Source: Acinetobacter sp. XH1741
GTDB lineage: Bacteria > Pseudomonadota > Gammaproteobacteria > Pseudomonadales > Moraxellaceae
Assembly: GCF_041021895.1 (NCBI RefSeq)
Contig: NZ_CP157428.1
Span: 2,418,001 to 2,482,000 of the forward strand
Length of the DNA stretch: 64,000 nt
Direction of reading: 5' to 3'
Made by a program: the position numbers and the translations under genes
The notes under the pieces: model-generated
Database searches by the model: none
What the model was told of the DNA's origin: nothing
What the model saw: the letters and a program-made list of their open reading frames with translations, nothing else
Part shown: positions 27,287-38,584 of the stretch, piece by piece
Position numbering within the stretch: the first letter of the stretch is position 1
Layout: each line of letters opens with the position of its first letter

Positions 27287-27874
27287 TTACAGGAAACCTA
27301 TTTCCTTAAAGAATCTTTGGTAGGCATCTGCTTTCTTCTCGAGTGCTAATGGATATGCTCTTGATGAAGATGGTAAACGATATAAGTCGATATTACGCTC
27401 AGCAAAATAAGTCGATGTAGAGGCTCCAATAGACGGTTTTTCCGTATTTTCAGGTAAAACAGAGATTAAGGTATCTGTGGCTTTATCACCGGTAGTCATA
27501 ATGGTCTGACATAACGGAATTTGCTGAAGTAGAACGGCCAAATCTGTTGGAGTGACAATTTCAAGAAATTTGTCAGAAGCATTACCTTTTAGGCGTTTAA
27601 TTTGATAAGCCGTATCAAAAATAGCAATTCCCGTTTCAATTAAAAAGTTTCGGATAAGTTCTTCATTAAAATTTTTCTGATTTTCAGTTAAAAAATGGGT
27701 CTTATCTTGAAAGAAGATTAAGCCAAAAATTCTCCACATATCGTTTTGGAAATTTGGATAGTAAAAGTCCATTTTCCATTTATTACGTGGTGGTGGGAAA
27801 CTCCCTAGCATTAATAGACGAGCATTTTCAGGTAAAAATGGTTGTAGTGGATGGGTTTCTATCTCAATTATCAT
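27287..27874 (-). CDS. Uracil-DNA glycosylase superfamily (Mug-like) protein
   Basis: A 195-residue cytosolic protein. The N-terminal LPENARLLMLGSFPPPRN is the motif A region of the uracil-DNA-glycosylase fold (G-[ST]-x-P), and the FYYPNFQNDMWRIFG segment matches the following base-stacking region. Near the end, LYRLPSSSRA is a motif B-like loop (LP-S-S). The catalytic polar residue of motif A cannot be assigned with certainty, so a standard repair activity is not assured. The family removes mismatched or damaged bases. The gene converges on the phospholipase D gene with only 9 bases between stops. The ATG at 27874 fits the family start. Confidence 0.7.
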   Translation of the reverse strand: MIIEIETHPLQPFLPENARLLMLGSFPPPRNKWKMDFYYPNFQNDMWRIFGLIFFQDKTHFLTENQKNFNEELIRNFLIETGIAIFDTAYQIKRLKGNASDKFLEIVTPTDLAVLLQQIPLCQTIMTTGDKATDTLISVLPENTEKPSIGASTSTYFAERNIDLYRLPSSSRAYPLALEKKADAYQRFFKEIGFL

Positions 27875-28017
27875 AAAAAATCGGTATTTACTTCAAAATT
27901 TATAAATAACTTAACGCATTTTTAAATTAATCACGAGTCAAGAAATGCAAATTCTTTTAATTAAACGTGTGAAGGCGAAACGTTTTTATCGTTTCGCCTC
28001 AATGATTTCTAGGAGTA

Positions 28018-28254
28018 CTAAGAGTTGAGTACTTTAAAGACTTTCCCCGTTCTAGGATGAGCGAAAGTATTATCTTGATCTAAATTAATGACTTTATCTG
28101 AAATGACAATCTTGGAAAGTGGTAGCCAATTTTGCTCTGTTTCAGAAGAAGCCAGACTTTTCTCAAAGGCATTTTCAAAAATTTGCTCAACGACAATTTG
28201 CATACCACACATACTCTTTGCATTAACTTCTTTTAAAATATGGCGCTTGGACAT
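28018..28254 (-). CDS. Small hypothetical protein
   Basis: A 78-residue protein of unrecognised family. I placed the start at 28254 (MSKRHILKEVNAKSMCGM) because a GGAG ribosome site lies just upstream; the longer frame to 28329 begins in non-coding-like AT sequence. It is polar and mixed in secondary structure, ending DNTFAHPRTGKVFKVLNS, with one Cys. No signal or membrane segment is present. It stands alone between the glycosylase-fold gene and another tiny gene on the same strand. Confidence 0.5.
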   Translation of the reverse strand: MSKRHILKEVNAKSMCGMQIVVEQIFENAFEKSLASSETEQNWLPLSKIVISDKVINLDQDNTFAHPRTGKVFKVLNS

Positions 28255-28507
28255 TTTAATCTCCATTTTTTTATTCTTAACGTAAAAAATGATAAAGAGT
28301 GTTTTGCTACAGTATGTAAAATTTAGCATTTGAAGTGTTTTTTTTGTTTTAAAAATATTTGTAGCTTAATTAAATGAATAGTGAAATAAATATTTAAATT
28401 AAACATTTTTAAATTTACTTATCAAACTAATAATTATTTTAGAAAAAGTTAATTTATTTAAAATGAAATTTTAAAGGGGCCAGTTATGAACCCCTCTTTA
28501 TTTAGCT

Positions 28508-28684
28508 TTAGACCTGAACAGCATTATCCAGCGAACTATCATCTTTAATTTTATTATTATCCTTACTAATCAATGAGTCAGAATCACTGTCGGTACTAAA
28601 GCTTTTACTGTTTTTTTGCTTTTTCTTGTACACACACATACCAATCGCAATACCTGTTCCTAATACTAAAATTGACTTTAACAT
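28508..28684 (-). CDS. Small single-span membrane protein
   Basis: A 58-residue protein starting at 28684 after a GAGG ribosome site. The N-terminal MLKSILVLGTGIAIGMCVY is a single membrane segment, then a run of lysines (KKKQKN) marks the cytoplasmic side. The rest is a low-complexity Ser/Asp-rich tail (STDSDSDSLISKDNNK). It resembles the short 'YtxH-like' membrane-anchored proteins only in general layout. The function is unknown. Confidence 0.5.
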   Translation of the reverse strand: MLKSILVLGTGIAIGMCVYKKKQKNSKSFSTDSDSDSLISKDNNKIKDDSSLDNAVQV

Positions 28685-28850
28685 ATTGCACCTCTTCGAT
28701 TGACGGAGAAACTTTTGAGAAATCAACTTAAATTAATAGCACATTCTTTGTTATTTATGGGCTATCATTTGCTCCGCTTTTGTAATGTATTTAATTTTTA
28801 TGTTAATTAAAGCGTATAACTATCTAAAATATAAATTTTGATACAAAGCA

Positions 28851-28881
28851 AAAAGCCTATTCTATAAAAGAATAGGCTTTT
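28851..28881. terminator. Terminator-like hairpin upstream of the small membrane protein
   Basis: A perfect 12-bp stem AAAAGCCTATTC / GAATAGGCTTTT flanked by A- and T-tracts, so it is functional in either direction. No gene is seen in 28685-29261; this hairpin and the one at 29058-29092 are the only structures found there. Confidence 0.65.
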
Positions 28882-29057
28882 TACTGTATTTCAGGATTAA
28901 GCAGTATTATTAATTGCTTTAAGCAATTTTATTTATCTTTAAATACAATTCCAATGTATTTAATGCTGAACTTTTAGTCAAGATGGGAAAGCGATGATTT
29001 GCAATTAATTAGTCATTCCTGTGATGAATTTCTCATTTTTTATTTGAGCAAAAGAAA

Positions 29058-29092
29058 ACGCCCATTTCTACTTCTCATAAAGAAATGGGCGT
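29058..29092 (-). terminator. Terminator downstream of the pqq operon
   Basis: A 12-bp stem ACGCCCATTTCT / AGAAATGGGCGT. On the minus strand it is followed by TTTTCTTTT, as expected for the end of the pqqABCDE-dipeptidase transcript. Confidence 0.65.
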
Positions 29093-29261
29093 AAGTGAAA
29101 ACCACTAAAGACCTGAAATACCAAATGTTCTTACATTTAGTATTTTAATTTTAGTTAAAAAAGTGAATGAATAACAATTAAACCAACTGTACTTTTTTTA
29201 GTCATTTCGGCCAATAAAAAACCTAAAATAATTCGTTATTTTCAATATGTTTGTTTATAAA

Positions 29262-31762
<2,501 letters not shown>

Positions 31763-31766
<4 letters not shown>

Positions 31767-32521
31767 TTAAATAATCCTTTGTGCCATACCCGTTCTTTAG
31801 TTACGTTGTGATACGGTGCTTCGTTGTGTACATATGCCAGTGTTAAGGCATCTAAAATGCTCCATAAAATATCCAGTTTAAACTGTAATATTTCTAGCAT
31901 TCTTTGTTGTTGTTCATGCGTGGTAAATGAATCTAGTGTAATTGTTAAACCATGTTCAACGTCACGGCGCGCCTGACTTAGACGTGAACGGAAATATTCA
32001 TAGCCCTTATCATCAATCCAAGGATAATGTTGTGGCCATGATTCAAGACGGGATTGGTGAATTTGGGGTGCAAATAGTTCTGTTAAAGAGCTGCTTGCTG
32101 CTTCGCGCCATGGTGCGCGGCGTGCAAAATTTACGTAGGCATCTACAGCAAAGCGTACACTTGGTAAAACTAACTCTTCTGAAATCACTTGTTCACGACT
32201 CAAGCCAACAGCTTCTGCTAAGCGTAGCCATGCCTCTCGACCACCACCATCAGGATATTCACCGTCCTGATCAATCATGCGTTGAATCCATTCTTGACGA
32301 ACCCGCTGATCTGGGCAATTTGCCATAATCGCAGCGTCTTTTAGCGGAATATTGATCTGATAATAATAGCGGTTTGCAACCCAAGCCTGAATTTGTTGCT
32401 GGGTGGCTTTACCTTCATACATCATTACATGAAATGGATGATAGATATGGTAATACTGCCCTTTATCAATAATGGCTTGTTTGAATTGTTCGGTTGTTAA
32501 AGCTTCAGGTGTTTGTGTCAT
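31763..32521 (-). CDS. pqqC: Pyrroloquinoline-quinone synthase
   Basis: A 252-residue cofactorless oxidase that carries out the final ring closure and eight-electron oxidation to PQQ. Conserved segments include [59 protein letters not shown] and the [21 protein letters not shown] region containing active-site histidines. The N-terminal start at 32521 is 8 bases after the pqqB stop. Length is normal for the family. Confidence 0.96.
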
Positions 32522-32529
32522 AGCGCACC

Positions 32530-33441
32530 TTAGAGTTCAATCTGCATGCCATCATAGGCAACCTCTACACCATTTGCTTTCAGTTCGGCAAATTGGGCAG
32601 AATCTTCATTTAAAATTGGATTTGTATTGTTAATATGAATCAGCACTTTTTTCGGTGTGTTGAGTTGGTTCAAATAAGATAGAGAGCCACCTTCACCACT
32701 AATATATAAATGCCCCATTTCACGGCCAGTTTTTTTACCTACACCCGTTTGTTGCATTTCATCATCTGTCCAGAGTGTGCCATCAATCATGACACAATCA
32801 GAACTTTGCATAATCTGCATGATTTGATCATCGATCTTTCCAAGCCCCGGTGCATAAAACAACTGTTTTTGTGTTTTATGATCTTTAATAATTAAGGCAA
32901 TGTTGTCGCCTTCATGCGGATCATGGCGATGTGGAGAATATGGTGGTGCAGCACTTTGAATAATTAAAGGTAAAAATTCTAAATTTTCAAAATTATCGAT
33001 TTTAAAAGCTTTTTTAGGGTTAATCTCGTGATATTGAAGACCACCATTCCAATGCTTCAACATATTAAAAACAGGAAAACCTGTGGTCAGGTCTTGATAG
33101 ACCATTTCTGTACACCACACATTCATTGGACAGCCTTCGCGCAAAGTCAAAAGTCCAGTGGTATGGTCAAGCTGGCTATCCATTAAAATAACATTGGTAA
33201 TGCCCGTGTCACGTAAATTACGCGCAGGTTGAGCTGCTTTAAAGTCAAATAATTGCTGACGGATATCTGGTGATGCGTTTAATAAGATCCAGTCTATGCC
33301 GTTTTCTGAAATCGCAATTGAAGATTGAGTGCGTACTTTGGCATTGATTGTACCTGTACGAACACCATGACAATTTGGGCAATTACAATTCCACTGAGGG
33401 AAGCCGCCTCCAGCTGCTGAACCTAAAATATAAATATACAT
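32530..33441 (-). CDS. pqqB: PQQ biosynthesis protein PqqB (metallo-hydrolase fold)
   Basis: A 303-residue metallo-beta-lactamase-fold protein. The start [20 protein letters not shown] carries the characteristic PqqB cysteine set (CNCxxC), and the metal site reads [12 protein letters not shown]. PqqB has been proposed to hydroxylate a di-amino-acid intermediate and may be iron-dependent. It follows pqqA, separated by a strong hairpin at 33466-33496, so its expression is probably lower than that of pqqA. Confidence 0.95.
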   Translation of the reverse strand: MYIYILGSAAGGGFPQWNCNCPNCHGVRTGTINAKVRTQSSIAISENGIDWILLNASPDIRQQLFDFKAAQPARNLRDTGITNVILMDSQLDHTTGLLTLREGCPMNVWCTEMVYQDLTTGFPVFNMLKHWNGGLQYHEINPKKAFKIDNFENLEFLPLIIQSAAPPYSPHRHDPHEGDNIALIIKDHKTQKQLFYAPGLGKIDDQIMQIMQSSDCVMIDGTLWTDDEMQQTGVGKKTGREMGHLYISGEGGSLSYLNQLNTPKKVLIHINNTNPILNEDSAQFAELKANGVEVAYDGMQIEL

Positions 33442-33465
33442 AAAATTAATATCTTATTAGAAAGA

Positions 33466-33496
33466 CATAAGCCCTAGAACAAAACTAGGGCTTATG
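33466..33496 (-). terminator. Attenuator/stabiliser hairpin between pqqA and pqqB
   Basis: A perfect 12-bp stem CATAAGCCCTAG / CTAGGGCTTATG with a 7-base loop. No strong T-run follows on the minus strand, so it may attenuate transcription or protect the 3' end of a short pqqA mRNA. This fits the higher pqqA dosage known for PQQ operons. Confidence 0.7.
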
Positions 33497-33516
33497 AGAG
33501 ATTTGAATAGAAATAA

Positions 33517-33591
33517 TTAACGTGCTTCAAAGTACATTGTTACTTCAAAACCAATACGTAAATCAGTGAAAGCTGGTTTTGTCCATTGCAT
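33517..33591 (-). CDS. pqqA: PQQ precursor peptide
   Basis: A 24-residue peptide, [20 protein letters not shown] followed by FEAR. It contains the invariant E-V-T-M-Y segment whose Glu16 and Tyr20 become the PQQ skeleton. The ATG at 33591 has a TGGAGAA ribosome site. It is the first gene of the operon; PqqE crosslinks Glu to Tyr on this peptide while bound to PqqD. A PqqF/G-type protease needed to release the product is not seen in the window. Confidence 0.97.
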   Translation of the reverse strand: MQWTKPAFTDLRIGFEVTMYFEAR

Positions 33592-33777
33592 AAATTTTTC
33601 TCCAGTCAGGATTAATCTTGCGAAATGAATCACTTGATTAAATCTTATAAAGCAATTAAAAATTTATTCTAAATAAAAAAGTCACGTTTGTAGATAAGCT
33701 TGGCACAAGATATTGTTCGATAATTGTGTTTTTTGTCCAAATTTTAATAAGTTCTTATCAATCAAAGACTATTAAAA

Positions 33778-33808
33778 GGTCATAACAGATAAAAATTCTG
33801 CTATGACC
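33778..33808 (-). terminator. Terminator after ppk
   Basis: GGTCATA / TATGACC with further pairing (CAGA/TCTG) inside. On the minus strand it is followed by TTTTAATAG. The rest of 33592-33815 holds the pqqA upstream region. Confidence 0.6.
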
Positions 33809-33815
33809 GATATTT

Positions 33816-35891
33816 TTATACGGCTAAATTCATTAAGTGTTGCTGCGCAATATAAAGCTCTTGTCCCTCTTGAGGCTGATATTGCACCCAAGTTCCATCG
33901 GCGTGTAGTTCCCACGCTTGACGATTATCTTTTAGGTAATTGTTTAGCCCATCTTCAATAACTTGTTTCTTTAATTTTTTACTTTCGATCGGGAAACAGG
34001 TTTCGATACGTGAGAACAAATTACGTTCCATCCAGTCTGCACTGGCACAAAACACTTTGGTATCGCCATCGTTATAAAAATAATAAACCCGTGTATGTTC
34101 TAAATAGCGCCCAACGATTGAACGTACCCGAATATTATCTGATAACCCTGCAACCTGTGGTCTTAAACAGCAAATTGAACGAATGATTAGATCAATTTGT
34201 ACACCAGCTTGTGAAGCTTTATAAAGCGCGCTAATAAGCTGTGGTTCAGTGAGCGCATTTACTTTAATAATGATATGAGCTTTCTTACCGGCAAGACTGT
34301 TTTTAATTTCCTGTTCAATAAGCTCAAGCAACTGTGAATGCAAGGTAAAAGGTGCATGAAAAAGTTTTTTAAGCTTTGCCATTTTGCCCATACCGGTGAG
34401 TTCTTGGAAAATCTTATGTACGTCTTCACAAATTTCAGCATCACTGGTCAGTAGGCCAAAATCGGTATAAATTTTGGCATTTACTGCGTGATAGTTACCT
34501 GTACCTAAGTGTACATATCTTTTGATTTTATCTTGTTCACGGCGAACCACTAAAATCATTTTTGCATGGGTTTTATAGCCAACAATGCCATAAACCACCA
34601 CTGCACCTGCTTCTTGCAGCACGTTGGCTACTTCAATATTTGATTCTTCGTCAAAACGTGCCCGTAACTCAATGACCGCAGTAACTTCTTTTCCATTTCG
34701 TGCAGCTTCTGCCAAAAGTTGAACAATTTCCGAGTTAGCACCACTACGATATAACGTCTGTTTAATCGCCAAGACATTTGGATCTTGTGCAGCTTCACGT
34801 AGGAACTTGATAACAGGTGCAAACGAGTCAAATGGATGATGAAGTAAAACATCGCCTGCTTTTAGCACATCAAAAATTGGCTTTTTACTGTATAAAAGCT
34901 TGGGTAAGACTTGCTGATAAGGTTTATAACGCAAGTCCGGTAAATCAAAATTCGAAATAAACCGCGCTAAATTGACAGGCCCATCAACGTAATAAAGATG
35001 TTCCGCATCTAAATCAAATTGTTCCAATAAATAGTTCGCAATTTCTTCAGGACATTTTTTTGCAACTTCCAAACGAACCGCTTGACCAAAACGGCGTGAA
35101 GATAATTCACCTTTTAAAGCGACTGCTAAGTCTTCAACATCTTCAGAAACAGTTAAATCAGCATTTCGAGTCACGCGAAATTGATGACAACCTGTGGCTT
35201 TCATACCCGGAAATAAATCTGAAATGTGCTGATGAATAATGGCCGAGAGCAAAATGTAATGTTCTGCGCCACCAGAAATATATTCCGGTATTTTAACAAG
35301 TCTTGGTAAAGAACGTGGTGCCGGCACAATCGCTAAATCAATTTGGCGTCCAAAAGCGTCTTTACCTTCTAGGGTCACTATAAAATTAAGGCTTTTATTG
35401 ACGAGTCTTGGAAATGGATGTGCTGGGTCTAAACTAATAGGCGTCACGACTGGTTGAACTTCTTTAAAAAAGTATTCTTTAATCCAGTCTTTATGCTTTT
35501 CTAATATATCGCCGTGCTGAATAAAATGAACGCCATAGCCTTGTAGTTGTGGCAACAACGTATAGTTTAATATTTTATATTGTTCTTCAACGGCTTCATG
35601 AGCATTTTTCGAAATTTGCTTAAGTACTTCAGTTAAAGGTAAACCTTCTGGGCCAGTGGCTTGACTCATAAGGCTGATTTTTTGGATTAAACTCGCCACG
35701 CGAATTTCAAAAAACTCATCAAGATTACGCGAAAAAATAATTAAAAAATTTAAACGTTCAAGTAATGGATGTTCAATATCTTTGGCCTGAGCAAGCACTC
35801 GCTTATGAAACTCTAATAAAGAGAGTTCTCTATTAATATATGTTTCTAAATTATGCTGGTTTGAGCTAGATAAAGTAGGCAATGATGTCAT
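33816..35891 (-). CDS. ppk1: Polyphosphate kinase 1
   Basis: A 691-residue enzyme that polymerises the gamma-phosphate of ATP into polyphosphate. The N-terminal [15 protein letters not shown] motif, the [20 protein letters not shown] segment and the phospho-histidine site [14 protein letters not shown] are all present, as is the second catalytic His region [17 protein letters not shown]. Length matches the family. The ATG at 35891 starts [10 protein letters not shown]. It is divergent from the 5'-nucleotidase-type lipoprotein gene across a 305-base AT-rich gap in which I see no gene. A Pho-type box was not identified with confidence. Confidence 0.96.
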   Translation of the reverse strand: MTSLPTLSSSNQHNLETYINRELSLLEFHKRVLAQAKDIEHPLLERLNFLIIFSRNLDEFFEIRVASLIQKISLMSQATGPEGLPLTEVLKQISKNAHEAVEEQYKILNYTLLPQLQGYGVHFIQHGDILEKHKDWIKEYFFKEVQPVVTPISLDPAHPFPRLVNKSLNFIVTLEGKDAFGRQIDLAIVPAPRSLPRLVKIPEYISGGAEHYILLSAIIHQHISDLFPGMKATGCHQFRVTRNADLTVSEDVEDLAVALKGELSSRRFGQAVRLEVAKKCPEEIANYLLEQFDLDAEHLYYVDGPVNLARFISNFDLPDLRYKPYQQVLPKLLYSKKPIFDVLKAGDVLLHHPFDSFAPVIKFLREAAQDPNVLAIKQTLYRSGANSEIVQLLAEAARNGKEVTAVIELRARFDEESNIEVANVLQEAGAVVVYGIVGYKTHAKMILVVRREQDKIKRYVHLGTGNYHAVNAKIYTDFGLLTSDAEICEDVHKIFQELTGMGKMAKLKKLFHAPFTLHSQLLELIEQEIKNSLAGKKAHIIIKVNALTEPQLISALYKASQAGVQIDLIIRSICCLRPQVAGLSDNIRVRSIVGRYLEHTRVYYFYNDGDTKVFCASADWMERNLFSRIETCFPIESKKLKKQVIEDGLNNYLKDNRQAWELHADGTWVQYQPQEGQELYIAQQHLMNLAV

Positions 35892-36196
35892 TCTTGACTC
35901 TTATACGTAGTAAAAAGTTAAAATGAATAAAAAAGATTAATTTAATAATTTAAAAGCGATTTTATTCACCGTATATTTTGTAACTGTTTTATTGCAAATT
36001 CATGAATTTTTTATGAAAAATTTAAAAATATCCTTTATGCCAATGCTTTATGTACTCCTTTACGTTCATATTTATATACCATCATCTTAGCATTTATTTT
36101 TTAAAGATTATCTGTTTTAGTTAAGATTTAGTTTTCATCAAATATTCACACAGTATGCGTATTTTTTATGCATCTTAATTCACCAATTGATAAAAA

Positions 36197-37978
36197 ATGA
36201 CGACTTTAAATATATTATTTAAGACAACATCTTTATGTCTGGCGATGGCTTTATTAGCCGGTTGTAATGATAACAATGACAGTGATTCAAATACATCTGT
36301 GCCAAGAAGTAACCAGACTGTCGATATTTTAGCTTTTAATGACTTTCATGGAAATTTAGAACCCCCTAAGCGCTATGTCGATGCAGCGAACCCAAATGAC
36401 CCATCTAAAACTGTACGAATTCCAGTAGGTGGTGTCAGTTACTTTGCTGATGCAATTAAGAAACTTAAAGCTCAAAATCCAAATAATGCTGTGGTTTCTG
36501 CGGGTGACTTAATTAGTGCATCACCACTAACCTCTTCACTATTTTTAGATGAACCCACCATTGATGTCATGAATGATATTCAAATTGACTTTAATGCGGT
36601 TGGTAACCATGAGTTTGACCGTGGTACAGATGAATTACGCCGTTTACAAAATGGTGGCTGTCAGCAATATACCAGCACTCCTCCATGTCAAATTAATAAA
36701 AATTTTGGTGGCGCAAAATTTAATTTCCTTGCAGCAAACGTCGCAATGAAAAACGATGCAAGCAAAACGATTTTTCCAGCTTATAAAGTCAAAACTTACG
36801 GCGGGATTCCAGTTGCATTTATTGGTTTAACGCTTAAAGCAACCCCGAGTATTGTTTCTGCAGCTGGTATTAAAGACGTTGAGTTTCGTGATGAGGCAGA
36901 TACAGTAAACGCCCTCATTCCTGAATTGCAGAAGCAAGGAATTCAGGCATTTGTGGTGGTCATACACGAAGGTGCAGCACCAAGTACTAAGCTCAATGAA
37001 AAAACATGTGACGGTTTAAGCGGACCTATTTTAGGTATTTTAGACCGCTTAAATCCAGCAGTTGATATTGTTGTTTCAGGGCATACTCATCAATCATATA
37101 TTTGTGACTATGCAACCAAAAACCCGGCTAAACCATTCTTGCTTACTTCAGCTGGCCAATATGGCACGCTGATTACTGATATTAAGATTGAGCTAGATGG
37201 TAAGACTGGCGACATCATTAAAAAAGATGCTAAACAAATTCCGATTCAAAGTGAGGCCTATACTTCAGGTACAACCACTGTAAGCCTTACAGATCTTTAT
37301 CAAAAATTTAGTAAGACACCAAGTATTGAAGCAATTTTAGATAAATATCGCCAAGCGGTAACCACTATTTCTGGACGTATTGTGGGTACTTCTACTGCCG
37401 TTGTGAGCCGTACTCAAGTCGAAAGTGGTGAAAGCCCTCTCGGTGATATGATTGCCGATGCACAGCAAGCCTCTGCTCTCAAAGCAAGCGACCAAGGTTC
37501 GGACTTTACACTTATGAACCCAGGTGGTGTACGTGCTGATTTACTGATTAATAGCAGCAATCAGATTACCTTTGGTGATATTTTTGCAGTCCAGCCTTTT
37601 GGTAATTCGATTGTGACGGTCAGCTTAACCGGTAAACAAATTCGAGATGTGCTTGAACAACAATGGTCTGGTGCAAATGCAAACTCGCCTAAAATTTTAC
37701 AGCCTTCTAAAGAATTGAGTTATCAATATTCAGCAAATACAGCTGTTTCACCACGAGCAAGCAATATTATGGTTGCAGGTTCAGCATTGGTTGACACGAA
37801 GGTATACCGTGTAACAGTTAATAGCTTCTTGGCAGATGGTGGTGACAACTTTACTGTATTGAAAGATGGTCAGAACCGTGTCGGTGGCGGTCAAGATATT
37901 GATGCCTTTGAGAGTTATGTTGCTAAGAACTCTCCGTTAATTATTCCAGCTACGACTCGAATTAAAGTCATCAAATAA
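36197..37978 (+). CDS. 5'-nucleotidase / bifunctional metallophosphatase lipoprotein
   Basis: A 593-residue protein with a lipoprotein signal ending MALLAGC (Cys about 23), so it is anchored and faces the periplasm or outer surface. The N-terminal metallophosphatase domain has FNDFHGNLEPP, SAGDLIS, GNHEFDRG and VSGHTHQSY, the two-metal site of the UshA family. The C-terminal substrate-binding domain carries NPGGVRADL, GDIFAVQPFGNSIV and FLADGGDNF, which bind the nucleotide base. The protein should hydrolyse extracellular nucleotides to nucleosides and phosphate. A Ser/Asn/Asp-rich linker follows the lipid-attached cysteine. It ends at a strong terminator. Confidence 0.92.
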   Translation: MTTLNILFKTTSLCLAMALLAGCNDNNDSDSNTSVPRSNQTVDILAFNDFHGNLEPPKRYVDAANPNDPSKTVRIPVGGVSYFADAIKKLKAQNPNNAVVSAGDLISASPLTSSLFLDEPTIDVMNDIQIDFNAVGNHEFDRGTDELRRLQNGGCQQYTSTPPCQINKNFGGAKFNFLAANVAMKNDASKTIFPAYKVKTYGGIPVAFIGLTLKATPSIVSAAGIKDVEFRDEADTVNALIPELQKQGIQAFVVVIHEGAAPSTKLNEKTCDGLSGPILGILDRLNPAVDIVVSGHTHQSYICDYATKNPAKPFLLTSAGQYGTLITDIKIELDGKTGDIIKKDAKQIPIQSEAYTSGTTTVSLTDLYQKFSKTPSIEAILDKYRQAVTTISGRIVGTSTAVVSRTQVESGESPLGDMIADAQQASALKASDQGSDFTLMNPGGVRADLLINSSNQITFGDIFAVQPFGNSIVTVSLTGKQIRDVLEQQWSGANANSPKILQPSKELSYQYSANTAVSPRASNIMVAGSALVDTKVYRVTVNSFLADGGDNFTVLKDGQNRVGGGQDIDAFESYVAKNSPLIIPATTRIKVIK

Positions 37979-37993
37979 TTCATTTAATGATGC

Positions 37994-38022
37994 ATAAAGG
38001 ACAGTATGAAGCTGTCCTTTAT
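37994..38022 (+). terminator. Terminator after the 5'-nucleotidase gene
   Basis: An 11-bp stem ATAAAGGACAG / CTGTCCTTTAT with a 7-base loop, followed by TTTTTATAT. Confidence 0.85.
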
Positions 38023-38048
38023 TTTTATATGAAAAGCTAAAAGAGCCT

Positions 38049-38444
38049 TTATTCAGTATAGAGATTGAGCTCAACACTGCTGATATTGACTCCAGTATTT
38101 GCAAAAATAATATCCATAGCTTCATGGAGTAATTCTTTGACTTTTGCATTTTCAAAGCTTGAGGTTTCTGCTGTTTTAAGACAAATCAGATTACAGCTCA
38201 TTTTATCTTTTCTAATTTTATAAATACTTTTACTTTTTCCTAAGAATACTCTTTTGATAAGTTTACGATTTTCAAACTCAGATAAAATTCGGTAAATAGT
38301 TCCGAGCGTTATTTTATGTTCATTTTTAATTTGTGCATAAATACTGACTGCACTTAAACCTTGTGGGTTCTGATTTAAAATTTCAAAAACTTGTATTCTC
38401 GATTTTTTTATCGGTAGTCCATTTAGTAATGATTTTGATGTCAT
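38049..38444 (-). CDS. Fur-family regulator lacking the usual metal-ligand motifs
   Basis: A 131-residue protein with the Fur fold. The winged-helix domain (residues about 10-75) contains SAVSIYAQI and the recognition helix ITLGTIYRILSEFE, which aligns with TVYRVLNQFE of Fur. The dimerisation domain is present, but the canonical HHHDH-LIC-x2-C metal segment is replaced by MSCNLICLKT, so both the His cluster and one Cys of the CxxC pair are gone. The C-terminus ends LNLYTE instead of a His/Cys-rich tail. It therefore probably does not sense Fe or Zn in the ordinary way. It lies just downstream of the catecholate receptor gene on the same strand, separated by a terminator, and could be an iron-locus-specific regulator (inference). 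Confidence 0.75.
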   Translation of the reverse strand: MTSKSLLNGLPIKKSRIQVFEILNQNPQGLSAVSIYAQIKNEHKITLGTIYRILSEFENRKLIKRVFLGKSKSIYKIRKDKMSCNLICLKTAETSSFENAKVKELLHEAMDIIFANTGVNISSVELNLYTE

Positions 38445-38537
38445 ATTGAATTAACCTTAATGTTTAGAAATATAGAAATTTTTAAAATTATTTTGTCTAT
38501 ATTTACTTGAAAATTATGGGTATTTATACATTGAAAA

Positions 38538-38574
38538 GCTCAAAACCTATTCCCCTATGAATAAGCTTTGAGCT
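38538..38574 (-). terminator. Terminator after the catecholate receptor gene
   Basis: AGCTCAAA (38538-38545) pairs with TTTGAGCT (38567-38574) around an AT-rich loop. On the minus strand it is followed by TTTTC. It separates the receptor from the Fur-like gene. Confidence 0.6.
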
Positions 38575-38584
38575 GTGTTTTCGC

